Shown: positions 34,940-45,574 of the stretch, piece after piece
Layout of the letters: each line of letters begins with the position of its first letter
How positions within the stretch are numbered: the stretch's first letter is position 1
Assembly: GCA_014529385.2 (NCBI GenBank)
Contig: CM043959.1
Location: 9,223,309 to 9,287,308, forward strand
Source of the DNA: Adiantum capillus-veneris
Taxonomy: Eukaryota > Streptophyta > Polypodiopsida > Polypodiales > Pteridaceae
Length of the DNA stretch: 64,000 bases
Reading direction: 5' to 3'
Notes under the pieces: model-generated
What the model was told of the DNA's origin: nothing
What the model saw: the letters and a program-made list of their open reading frames with translations, nothing else
Database searches by the model: none
Position numbers and translations under genes: made by a program

Positions 34940-35402
34940 CATTAGGAAGAGGATTGGGTCTAGGAGGGCCTCTTTCTCTGCCATGAGCTTATGGAAGTGA
35001 TTAACATTTTGACAAATAGGTGTATGACACATGTGCAAGAATTGTGGGTGTGTAAGAGATGTCTAAGAGTGGTCAAAGGATGCACTTTCCCCCCAAAAAG
35101 AAGGAGGATAATTTTATGATTTTTGGCCTTCCATAACTCACACATATGATCTCCGATTTGAGTGAAGATTATAGATCTGCAATCTATACATCGAGCTCTC
35201 TCCATAGATATGCTACATGCTATGGTTTTATCTGCTAGATTTTAAACTCCATTTTGGGGGAAAATTTGAATTCAAATAAATTAGTTGTTTAGCGTGTTTG
35301 AATTCAAAAGCTGTCCTTTGATTACTTTATTAATACTAAAGGCTTGACTTCCTTCAACTGCCAAATAAAGAGGCCCTCCTAGACCCCATTCTCTTCCTAG
35401 TG
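34940..35402. mobile_element. 463-bp MITE-like insert inside the gypsy integrase region
   Basis: Inverted repeats of 36 bases at 34940-34975 and 35367-35402 match at 33 positions and begin CAYTAGGAAGAG. The interior is AT-rich and non-coding and splits the integrase reading between HQKYYA and ELEKRYYGPF. The flanks share TAGC one base out from each end, so the target duplication is unclear. The CACTAGG start recalls CACTA-type MITEs, but the superfamily is not certain. Confidence 0.65.
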
Positions 35403-36238
35403 TTAGCATAATACTTCTGATGACGTGTAGGATTTTTGCCCATCATTTGCCTCAATCGAACCTTACCAAACTTAAGTAAGACCCAATCATTTTCTTTGAA
35501 CGTTAAGTCCCTTCTGTGATCGTCAGCAACAAATTTTTGCCTTTGTTGAGAGATGGATATAGCCTCATTAATCTTTTGAAAAGATTCTTGTAGGTCATGG
35601 CTATACTCATTGGTAGCGAAGATCTTCCCATGTACTTTAAGTAGCAAGGGACTTTTAGGTCTTCCCTCAATTATTTCAAAATGTGCTTTTCTCATATAAG
35701 TATGTATAGTATTATTGTAGGCATACTCTACAAGAGGTAAGTACTTCTCCCATTGTGAGTGTTGATCTACTTCTGTAGCATAAGTCTTTAGTAGATTGCA
35801 TATCGTAAGATTGGCTATCTCCATTTTGACATCCGTTTGTGAGTGATAGGCCAAAAAGAAATTCAATCTTGTTCCTAGATTTTCAAAGAGACCTTTCGAG
35901 AAGTTACTGGTCATTCTAGGATCTCTACCTAACACGATGGATGTTGGTAATCCATGGTGTTTGAAAATCTTTGATATGAAGAGAGTTTCCATTTGGTGTG
36001 CCTTAATAGTCTTTTTGATAGGAATAAAGTGTGCTGGCTTGCTAAACTTCTTGACCATTGTCCATATTCCCGTATTCCCATGGATAGACGTGGGTGATCC
36101 AAAGATAAAATCCATGGATATAATCTCCCATGGTGAATTTAGGATAGGCAATGCGTGGAGTAATCCAGGTTGCTTCCGTCTATCATACTTGGTGTTTTGG
36201 CATATTACACATTTTGAAACATACTCTTGTATGTCCAC
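35403..36238 (-). pseudogene. gypsy integrase core
   Basis: The frame contains CVICQNTKYDRRKQPG (end of the zinc-binding region), then SMDFI (first catalytic Asp), VLGRDPRMTSNF (second Asp) and YHSQTDVKMEIAN, where the Glu expected for the triad is present. Downstream QRQKFVADDHRRD and DWVLLKFGKVRLR fit the C-terminal part. Upstream it joins RNase H in another frame. The frame is open for the whole core, unlike the other gypsy domains. Confidence 0.9.
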
Positions 36239-36333
36239 TTTCTTGGTAGGCCAATAGAAATACGTTTCTACTCCTCCAAGAGTAGGTTGAATGCCTCTAT
36301 GCTCCGCATAGGGTGGAGCATGGGATTCATATA

Positions 36334-37057
36334 TTACTTTCTCACGAAGGGAGTGGGCAACACATAACCTATTGCTATGGAGAAGATAACCATCCTAAAA
36401 GGTGAATGGTTCCTCTTTCTTCCTAAAGAAAGGAATAACATTATGTCTCTATAGTTAGGGTCAGTAGCATACTCATCTATCATAGAAGATAGATCATTGT
36501 GAGTAGCTATAGACACCACATTAACTTTTGGTCGTCGTGAAAGTGCATCGACCACTTGTTTGTGCTTACCAGCAATGTGAGAAATATGGAAATTAAATTG
36601 CAAAAGAAAATTTGCCCACCTCATTTGTTTATCAGAAAGCTTGGTTTGTGTCGTGAAGTACTTGAGACTTTGGTGATCGGTTCGTAGAATAAATGGAGTC
36701 CCCAATAAATAATGCTTCCATGTCTCTAGGGCATGTAGGACAACTAAAAGATATTTCTCATAAATTAATAAGAAACGTTCATTGTATTGAGCCTTCGACT
36801 CTCATATGCTATGGCATACCCTTCTTGAAGCAAAAATTCTCTAAGGCAAACACCACAAGCATCACCTTGGATCTCAAATGGCTTTCAGAGATCCAAAAGC
36901 ATGAGGACTGGTTGGGAGGTAAGCTTCTCTTTGAGCTTGTCAAAAGCATTTTTCTCCTTAGTAGTCCATAAATACTAACGTTCTTCTTAGTTAAGTCATG
37001 TAGTGGTCCTCCTATTTCAGAAAATTTTTCTATGAAACGTCTGTAGTATTCACACAT
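36334..37057 (-). pseudogene. gypsy RNase H region
   Basis: 36334-36705 carries LRTDHQSLKYF, QMRWANFLLQF and GKHKQVVDALSRRP, the conserved C-terminal part of the gypsy RNase H. 36809-37057 carries the connection segment CEYYRRFIEKFSEIGGPLH that joins RT to RNase H. Stops and frame changes separate the two. The enzyme would remove the RNA strand during cDNA synthesis. Confidence 0.88.
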
Positions 37058-37129
37058 ACCAATAAAGCTTCGTAGCTCATGTGGATTCCTTGGATTAGGT
37101 CATGCTTTTATTACCTCCAACTTTGATGG

Positions 37130-37730
37130 ATCCATACGGATTCCAACTTGAGAGATAATATGACCTAGTTATTAAATCTCTTGAAGGAAAAACTTGCTTT
37201 TCTTTTGGTTGTGAAAAAGCTTGTTCTCCCTCAGTGCTTGAAACATCACTTGGAGATGTTGCTGATGTTTCTCCAAAGACTTGAAGTAGATGATGATATC
37301 ATCAAAGAACACTCTAGTGAATTTTTGGTAGGGTCTAAATTTTTTTTTCCATTAGACAATTGAACATGGCTAGTGCATTAGTTAAGCCGAAAGGCATGAC
37401 TAGGTATTCCTAAAGGTCAAGCGTTGTATGAAACGCAATCTAGAATATCTTTATCCACTATCCTTATTTGATGATAGCCACTTTTAAGGTCAATCCTACT
37501 GAAGTAGGTAGAGCTTTGTATCTTATCAAACAGATCTTCTTCCCAAGGCACGAGAAATCTGTTTTTGATAGTGATATGGTTTAGTGATCGATAGTCTACA
37601 CACATATGGTATGTACCATCTTTCTTTTTCACTAAAAGGACTAGAGAAAAAAATTGAGAGGAGCTAGGCCTCACCATAACTTTGTCAACCAACTCTTGCA
37701 CTTGCCTCATGATCTCCTCTTGTTGATCTT
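37130..37730 (-). pseudogene. gypsy reverse transcriptase
   Basis: 37417-37710 encodes LVKKKDGTYHMCVDYRSLN, then NRFLVPWEEDLFDKI and YFSRIDLKSGYHQIRI, which are RT motifs 1-3. Further along, in broken frame near 37285-37310, the catalytic FFDDIIIYFK is visible. Several stops and shifts lie between. No active enzyme is expected. Confidence 0.9.
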
Positions 37731-38060
37731 GAGAAACTTGATAAGGATGCTTGTTAGGCGGTGAGCTTCCTGGAAGGAGTTCAATGCGATGGTCATCATC
37801 ACCTCGTGTTTTGGAGGTAAGTCCATAGGGATATCATCGATGAACACATCTTGGAATCATTTTAGAAAATTATACAAGTCTAACTCTTCTTGATTCCTAC
37901 CATGTATAGTCGATGAAACATTAGGATCTTTTAGGGACTATTTGACAAAAATCATGTACGCAAAAATTGAGCTCTTTATTAACTTATCAAAAGCAGGAGG
38001 ATTTACAAGTGGTATAGTATGAGCACACTCACTAGCATCTATATACATGTTTTTTTCCCT

Positions 38061-38450
38061 CTAGGTGAAGTAGATTCTTCTTTTAGGGAGCTTCATGTTG
38101 GCAGCCATGTGATCAAACCATGGCACCCCTAGGATAGCATCCTCATGTTGGAGAGGAGAGATGAAAAATTCTTCTTTGTCAACATAGATTTGTACATGAA
38201 GCCTCAACTTCCCAATCAAGGGAATAACGGAGGCTTGTTGTCCCTTGAAAGTTGCATCATCCATTACAATATCTCCCATCTCAAAAGCTTTGATTCCCAA
38301 CTGGGTGGCCAACTCCATTGATATGAATTTGTGAGTAGAGCTAGGGTCAAATAGGATGAAGGCATCATGCTCCTTTACCCTTCCCCAAGCATAGGAGAGA
38401 GATGATCCTTTGCAATGAGCATCCTCTTTTGGAGCTTTGATGGTGGAGGC
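38061..38450 (-). pseudogene. gypsy aspartic protease
   Basis: 38061-38318 contains QLGIKAFEMG and the C-terminal HEDAILGVPWFDHMAAN, conserved in retropepsin-like proteases of gypsy elements. Just upstream in the same reading the active-site segment is LFDPSSTHKFIS. The usual D-S/T-G-S triplet is D-P-S-S here, so the catalytic Gly is replaced by Ser. The enzyme would cleave the polyprotein. Confidence 0.8.
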
Positions 38451-38489
38451 CCTAGGAGTCTCATGAAGAGTATTTTTCTTGGGGCAAGA

Positions 38490-39530
38490 TCAATAGCCAT
38501 GTCCTTGCTCTTGACACTTATGGTCCTTGCAAAAAGCTTCAAGCTCTTCAAGAGAGAATTTGGTTTTGCCTTTGTTAACTCCCTTGTCATTGGACCAATT
38601 GTTGTTGTTGTTATTGGAAGAACCTTGGGAACAATTTTGGGCATTGGTTTTTCCCTTTGCTTCATTTTTGTCTTTTGTTTTATATGGGCTTGACATTAGT
38701 CCCTTGTTGGAAATTGATGCCTGAAGAAACCATGGTTTGACAGATTACTTTGGTGATAGAACCAGGCCGTTGAGATTTGTTGTATTCAGCCATCTCTTCA
38801 GGTAATCCCGCATAGAATTGTTGCTTTTGCTCGACAAAGCCTATCTTTTGGAAGACAATAATCTTGAGATATAAATCCCAAACTTGTCTATATATTTGTG
38901 GATAGACTCATGAGAAAGAATCTTCAAATTGTTCCATTTGGTGAGAACTTTAACCTTTGCATCGCTTTGCAAGGAATTGCTTCATGAAAGAAACTTGTAG
39001 ATTTTTCCATGTATTTGGGGCTTTCTTGTTGCCACAAAAGCTAGCCCACCATTGACGAGACGATTTCTGGAAGTGCATAGGTACATGGTGTATCTTGGAG
39101 GACTTTGTGAAGCCCTCGTCTCCAAAGGCCGCATCAAATTGATGGATAAAGGCCAATACTTTGCAGTGGCACCAAAGGTGCCATCATAGGTGAGAAAACA
39201 GATACTCTTTCCTCCCTCTTTCAACTTCTTGAGCTTTTGTGACCTGTGCCATGCAGGGTATGATTTGCGATGTCCTCCCCTCTTGTATTCTCTAGGAGAA
39301 TAGCCATAGCTTTCGTCAAAAGAGGAGGAAGGTGAAGAAGAGGGTGACCTCTTTCTTGCACATTTCTTCCTTTGTTTCCACTCTTCCCTTTCAAAATGAC
39401 AAAGAGAAGGACTGTGTGTTGATCTTTTCTTCTTGGAAGGAGTTGGCAATCGTCTTAACCGCCATCTTTGTGGATCCACATCTTCAGAGGAACTTAAAGT
39501 TTCATTGATTTCTTGCTCTTTGGATTCCTT
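38490..39530 (-). pseudogene. gypsy gag with zinc knuckle
   Basis: 38950-39156 carries RQWWASFC and TWKNLQVSFMKQFLA, the core of the Retrotrans_gag domain. 38490-38696 carries a low-complexity Asn/Lys/Ser linker and a CKDHKCQEQGHGY...SC zinc-knuckle-like motif. 38982-39479 contains a basic Arg/Ser-rich segment further upstream. The pieces lie in different frames. Confidence 0.82.
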
Positions 39531-40194
39531 CTCTCATATGAGAGAGAGTCTTATTTTGGAGGTCTCTTCAAGAGGCCTCCTAAGCTCTCTCTCCTCTTGA
39601 AGAGGAAGGGAAATCCCATAAGCGCAAAGTTTTAAACTTTAGCTTGCAAAGCAGGGTTGCCCATATCTTGCTGCAACCTAGTAATGAGATAATGGACAAA
39701 CATGGGGGCATTATCATTAGCACCTTCACGCGCAAAATCAAAGCTATCAATGTTCATTTAGATACTCTCTTGGTTATTGTCAACCATGTTAACAAAAATT
39801 TGTGTACTTACTTAGTGTATGCTTTGGAGATTCAAAACCTTAGTTGCTACTCCTCTTAGCCTTTGAAAATTGGCACTTAAGTATCTACACCCACGGCTTG
39901 AAGTGGTTAATTATAGAGTATAGTGGAGTGGGTCGGGTCTAATATTTAAGAGTTTCCAAGGGCTAGCTCCTTTTGAACTTCTTATGACTCAATGATGGTA
40001 AATCCATAGGAAAGTCTAAAAAGACCCCATAATTAAGTTCAAAGCTCCCAAAGTGTGCACCATATCCCACATAATGGGCTCAACAAAACCAAAAATAGAT
40101 CCCAATCCCACTTACCCTAATATAAATAGCAAAATAACCCATTTATAGGCTACTTAAGGACCTCTCTTCATAAGCAAGAAAAGAGAAACCAAAT
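39531..40194. other. gypsy 5' untranslated region, no gene
   Basis: Sequence between gag and the primer-binding site of the minus-oriented gypsy element. No conserved domain was seen. Confidence 0.5.
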
Positions 40195-40206
40195 GCTCTG
40201 ATACCA
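40195..40206 (-). promoter_or_regulatory. gypsy primer-binding site
   Basis: The minus strand reads TGGTATCAGAGC one base inside LTR 2 (which starts at 40208). This fixes the element's orientation and the LTR 2 boundary. Confidence 0.93.
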
Positions 40207-40207
40207 A

Positions 40208-40744
40208 TGTAATGGAAATGGCCTATTAACGTTGAGAGTAACAAAAATTAGAGAAGTACTTTTATGAAATTACTTTGTGAGCATAGCGATTAAACTTAAA
40301 TGATGGTAGCAACATAAAAACCATATTATTAACTTGGCATGTACAATACTTTTTCAAGAGAGAGAGTTTAGAGAACATGACATCAGTTGAGGACCGGATT
40401 TATGTGTAGCCGGTCCCCCCTCCAATTGGCATTTATATTATAGTTTCTCCCATCAAGAGAGACTTGTTACAATACAATCTTTGTGTTTCTTGTGACCTAG
40501 GTGATGTGATGAAGATGGAAAGCTTCATGCATCACGAGCAAAACATAAACTTTGTGGAAAGCGTTAACTATCCCAAGCCTCAGTCCCAAGACCTCAAACA
40601 CCTTCGAAGGTGGAGAGAGCTAGCAGGGAATGAGGGTTGGGAAGAGAAAGAAGAAACATTTTAAAGGAGAAATAATTAGTTCCTCACTTATCATCACTCT
40701 TCTTGCTAGCATAGTAATGAAGATGGAGAATATGGCAAAATTAA
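40208..40744 (-). repeat. gypsy LTR 2, piece 1
   Basis: Homologous to 32645-33187 of LTR 1. It ends with the TTAA (40741-40744) used by the piggyBac-type insertion. LTR 2 resumes at 44485. Confidence 0.93.
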
Positions 40745-40765
40745 CACTAGTTTGGTACCAAAACA

Positions 40766-40781
40766 GGACACTTAAGTGTCC
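40766..40781. repeat. left subterminal palindrome of the piggyBac-type element
   Basis: GGACACTTAAGTGTCC is a perfect 16-base palindrome with TTAA at its centre, 21 bases from the left end. A near-identical palindrome lies at the other end, so it is probably a transposase recognition site (inference). Confidence 0.85.
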
Positions 40782-41399
40782 TTTTTTATGTTTTTTGTAA
40801 AAAATCTTATGCCTTTTCCAAAAACCATACTCCTAATTCCTTTTGAGGGACTCTTATACCATATGTAAGTCATTTTAAAAAAGGTTAGACAAAGAATCAA
40901 CCATTTTTAAGAACCTACTGATAAAGCATCCAAAGCAAATATGGTACAAAAGAACATGCTTACATCAGTAAAAATGAGGATTACACATCAAAATAAAATC
41001 TATTGTGGACATGAAAAATATTCTCTGGCTCACCCTTACAACCAAATGCGTGACACATGATTGCTCTCATCCATTTGAAAAATCATCTTGACAACCAGAT
41101 AATTCAATCTTCTTGTCCCTATTCATCAAAACAGTAACTCTAAATGTGTCTGAAATACATGTGCAATGCGCATATTGCAAATCTAACGTATCGGCGAACA
41201 AAAATTCTTGAAACCAATATAAAGAAAATATCCGCTACCACGTAGACATAAATACTTCATAAAGTTGCCATAAATTTTGTGCAATCACCTTATCAACGTA
41301 ACTCGACCATCATCGCCTCATAAACTTACCATGGAGCTTCAAACTGTCACAGGGCTACTATAGGATCTCACAACTCGGCGTGCTTGTATACCAACTTGC

Positions 41400-43742
41400 T
41401 CATAGCCTGCCATATATTGCATGGTACTTATAGAAACATGCCTCCGCACATAAAAACTTCTTGCAATTTGAGCATCCATACACATTCCTTGTTGGCTTTG
41501 ATCCAACTATAGTCCTTCCAACACACAAAAAACGTTGTCTTTCATTAGCACATTCAAAGAAAAACTTACTTGTATTTGAGCTCATCTTCATCAAAATGTG
41601 TCCATCCATAGCATCACTTGCACACAAAACCTCCACTGGGTGCTGAAAGCCAAAATGATTATCCAGTAGTTGCTCTTACAATCTCACCATAAATTGAAAG
41701 CGATCGGTATCTTTCTTACCATGCAAGAATTTCCATATAATATATGCATTCACAAATATAGAATCTAGCATGCCCCAAAATAATGCACACCACCATTTCC
41801 ACTCATGGATACTTGTCTCTAAGCTATATCCATAACCCAACACCATATTATCAAAGACATCATAAGCTGCTTTGCATTTATTATACATAATAGCAATCTC
41901 AGGGCATGTAATGGAGACTCTCCAACCACTTCCAACATGTCTTTGAACTTAACCACTCTGCATGCCATATACATTTGATGCAAAAAAATACCTTTTTTGT
42001 CCATCTAGCTACAACTCAAGAGTCCTCTCCTTGGATCATATGCATAACATGACACACCTCTTTCACAATGATCAATCTGCAGTAATCGTGACTCTAGGAA
42101 ATTCTTCCTGTTTGTCATATCTATACCTGTGCCTCCATAGCCCTCAGCCGTCAAGTGCAGCAATAACTTCACTGATGTGAACCATTGATAAAAAAAAACA
42201 TGATGACCTGTTTGCTTCAAATCCGCAACAAGTGTAGACACAACATGACATGACAACGCAGGAGATGGCAGCTTGTCATAAATACGAAAAGAGTAATAGT
42301 AGCCAGTTTCTGAGTCTCATAAATTCAACAACTGAATTCCAAACTTGTGTGACTTCTTAGGATTATAGACTCGACAATGAATCAGCTTACATTTAGATGG
42401 ATTTATTCTCTCATCAACAGTTACATTCTTTCCACAATTGTAGTGCAATTGAAAAGTGGAATTCAACCTTTCTTCCAAGGATAAAACTTGCCATAGCTTG
42501 TACTCCCACGTTCCCTTCACAAGAGGCCGTTCCGAGTTATCCCGTACATGCAAAAAATGCTTTATTTGTTGATACTCCATCTGTCCCATCTTTTCGGCAT
42601 AGTTAGGATACCACACAACACCGCAAGTGTCTCTTTTTCAATAGCAATTTTTGTCTGACATAAATTGCAAGGCCATTCCAATAGACACTCCCAAAAACTG
42701 CAAGAATGAATGTCTATCTAATGCATTCCATTTTCATGTTGACTTATGCTTTTCCAAAACCTTTTCACGTTTTTCCATGACATATCTATTTGTCTCAGCC
42801 ACAATAGTGTCTACCAAATCAAGAGGGAATAGAGACAAAAAAAGTTAAATCTTTGTAAGCTCTCTTGGAACCTGCCCAAGTCTGGACCCACAATATCTAC
42901 AAACGGTGGTAATCTTTTGAAAGTTCCTTCAGGCTCCACAAGCATTTTATCACCACTCTTCCAAGCTGGAAAGCTTACATTTTTCCAATCACCCTCATCA
43001 TCAGAATCCCTCAAGACAGGGCCTTCTGCCTCCAAAAGCTCATCTTCACACTCTTCTTCCTCACTCACCGATGCATGTTCATCTCCAGAATCATGAACAT
43101 CTTGCATAACATCCACAGGTCTATCCTTTTTTACGACATGTTTCCATGAGGTGGGCCGTTTCTTGAGAAAATTATGTCCCTTCTTGTGAGCATGACTTCT
43201 CTTAGCATGAGCATTTTTCCTCCTTGCATTTAGCTCCACAACTCCAACATCACAATGTCTTACAAGACCCTCATCATCAAAAATCCCAACAGCTACTTTG
43301 GCATGAAAGCTAGTACCAAGTGATGAGGCATCCACATTAGTTGCATCCGCATGACGACAAAAGCACGCTTTTGCATGTAGTGCCCTTGGTCGGTCTTGAA
43401 CCACAATGTTCTTCTTAGGAGGTCGACCTCTCTTAGCAACTAGAGAGGGAACACTAGGCACTCCAACAAGAGGAAAGCTTGCAATAGGAGCAATTTGAGA
43501 CACACCCAAAACATCCATAGGCAAAGATTCTCATGTATATCCACAACATCGGAATTCAATGCATCATCCATAGCATCCATCACATTGCTCATATAATAAT
43601 CCTCAAAAGGAATTTCAACCCCATCAAATGAAAGTAGCATGTCCACATTCGATAATACAAGAGCATCCCTCTTTTGTGATGCCAAAAACTCTGCCAAAGT
43701 AAACTCATCATCCACATCTGCAATGCATTGACAACTTTCCAC
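41400..43742 (-). pseudogene. piggyBac-type transposase, decayed
   Basis: Reading the minus strand from 43742, there is an acidic N-terminal region, then a frame change near 43530 and a basic KRGRPPKK AT-hook-like patch. After another change near 42835 comes the DDE_Tnp_1_7 start (VAETNRY, FLQFLGVSIGMALQ). 42317-42616 carries QIKHFLHVRDNSERP, VDERINP (first catalytic Asp) and YNPKKSHKFGIQL. 42005-42256 carries GHHVFFYQWFTSVKLLL, where the second catalytic Asp of the usual D-N-F motif is missing. 41676-41888 has IMYNKCKAAYDVFDN, with the third Asp position. 41400-41636 is the C-terminal Cys-rich finger (YGCSNCKKFLCAEACFYKYH). Several stops and at least two frame changes make it inactive. Confidence 0.9.
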
Positions 43743-44448
43743 CCTTTCAGGAGCAATCGGAAGAAGATGCCTTCACAAGGACTCCCATGATAGCATGTAC
43801 ATAGTGGAGTCACCTTCAAAGACACATTTGAATAATTGTTTGCATGCGTTGAATGAAAATATTCAGCTTGCATAACACTTTTCTTGCCAATCAATAGGTG
43901 GGTTCTATTTGCCCCTGCAAGCCCAAACTCTGTGGTCATACAGCAACTCGCGACCCTCTAAAGTAGCACAAAATTGCAAGGAGGCCAGCCCACACCCTAG
44001 AGCAGGTGCAGCCAAGAGCAAGGCTTCCCCTTTTCTCACCATGCTGCTCTGTGAACGGTTCTCTGCAATGGCTATCTTGGCTCTGTTTTTCTACAAAAAA
44101 TAGGACCAGAGAACGTTTCGGATCACTAACACTAGCCAATCTTTTTTGCAGGGTTGATAAGGGTATTGCGGATTGTTTCTGGGTTCAATTTGAACCTTTG
44201 GATAGCATAGCCCATCCGGTGGCTCCCCTTTGCCAACCCTCTCTCCTATAAGGCTCCATAGGCAAAGCCATGAAAGCATAAAAAAGTCACCCAAAAATGC
44301 TTTAATTACAAGCTAGTTAGGAAATGTTTTATCTTTTAAAAAAATTGGGACATTTTTTCAAGTCTTGAGAGACAAACTAGGCTAGCTTTCCAGTCAATCT
44401 TGATAAATACTCCCTTCCAAACAAATCACGCCTTTGAAACTGTTTGCA

Positions 44449-44464
44449 GGACACTTTAGTGTCC
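44449..44464. repeat. right subterminal palindrome of the piggyBac-type element
   Basis: GGACACTTTAGTGTCC differs by one base from the perfect palindrome at the left end and lies 16 bases from the right end. Confidence 0.85.
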
Positions 44465-44484
44465 AGTTGCATGACTAGTGTTAA

Positions 44485-45280
44485 GCATTGAAGCATGGCT
44501 CTTGATTGGATTTGCATTCCATAGCCAAGAGTGTTGGTGTAAGCTCTCAACCTCTCTACTTGCTTGGAGAAGGAGAGGGAGCTCTTGCACTTTGCACAAT
44601 ACACAATGAGTGTGTGTCTGTGTGTGTGTGTGGGGGGGGGGGGGGGGGGGGGGGGAGAGTATAGCCCCCAAGCACACCCCTAGCTTCCTTGGTCAAACCC
44701 CCCCTTGTAGCTTAACCTTAATGCTCATTGGACCCCTGCAAAATTGAGCAATCACATGCAGGATGCATTACAAGCAACAAGGGTAGTCTTGGGACAAGTG
44801 TCCCCCTTTCCCCTTTGAGAGAGAGAACTTGATAAATGGAAAAATAATTAAGTGAATCTTCTAAATTATCATAGGACCCCTTGGATGGACAACCAATAGG
44901 CTTTAGGCACACCATGACTGTAACATGAGGATGGACTGCACAAGTGTCTCTTTTGCTTTCTTTGTACCAAGCTTGCCTTGTGTGAGGGTGTATGTGGTCT
45001 CTCTCATCCCCCTTCTTATAGGACTCGGCCCCTCCTTGTAGGGATCATTGTTGAGTTTTGCACACCTTATGCCCAAGCACCTTAGTCAGCAAGCATGACA
45101 AAGCACCTAAAGCCTGGGTAGTGTTCCCACAAGCACCTCAGGCTCCCTAGTCGGCAAGCACGAGAATCACCTCGAGCATCTTAGTAATCAAGCACGACTA
45201 GCACCTCAAGCACCTTAGTCATTAAGCACGACAAGCACCTCAAGCCTGGTCTAGGTTCCCACCTTAAGCTTAGCCCTAGC
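44485..45280 (-). repeat. gypsy LTR 2, piece 2
   Basis: It continues LTR 1 homology from 33188 onward, including the GT/poly-G tract (44610-44655) and the 33-bp tandem repeats. It ends with CTAGC, the left target duplication of copia-B. Confidence 0.92.
44610..44656. repeat. (GT)n plus poly-G tract in LTR 2
   Basis: At the position where LTR 1 has a pure GT tract, LTR 2 has GT followed by about 25 G residues, so the microsatellite changed after element insertion. Confidence 0.9.
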
Positions 45281-45490
45281 TGAAGTCGCGGAGCGGAGCG
45301 TGGGTCGACTCTCTCACACACACACAGTGAGCTTACACAGTACAGTACGCATTTCGTTAGAAGGGTTATCTCCCAATACCTTAGTATTCACAAAGTATAT
45401 GTGAGTATATACAAAGAGTTAGAGGTAAGTGAGTTAGGCGGGCGGGCGGCCATATCCGCATAAGAGGCCACTTGGGCTTTAATCCCAACA
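45281..45490 (-). repeat. copia-B 3' LTR
   Basis: 210 bp; minus-strand ends TGTTGGG...ACTTCA. It contains a (CA)n patch and the GGCGGGCGGGC block. Three differences from the other LTR. Confidence 0.96.
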
Positions 45491-45574
45491 ACCTCCCACT
45501 TAAAGTCCAATGTGGCACTTTAAGTAACTGTAAATCTATGAACATAAATGTACAAAGATTTACATGGCTGTCAT

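Larger units (their letters stand above)
40745..44480 (-). mobile_element. piggyBac-type DNA transposon inserted at TTAA
   Basis: A 3736-bp element flanked by TTAA on both sides (40741-40744 and 44481-44484). The empty site in LTR 1 has a single TTAA (33184-33187), so the insertion is directly demonstrated. Ends are CACTAGT/ACTAGTG inverted repeats of seven bases, each followed inward by a 16-base palindrome. The minus strand encodes a decayed piggyBac (DDE_Tnp_1_7) transposase. TTAA-specific duplication plus this transposase define the superfamily. piggyBac elements are best known from animals. Confidence 0.93.
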
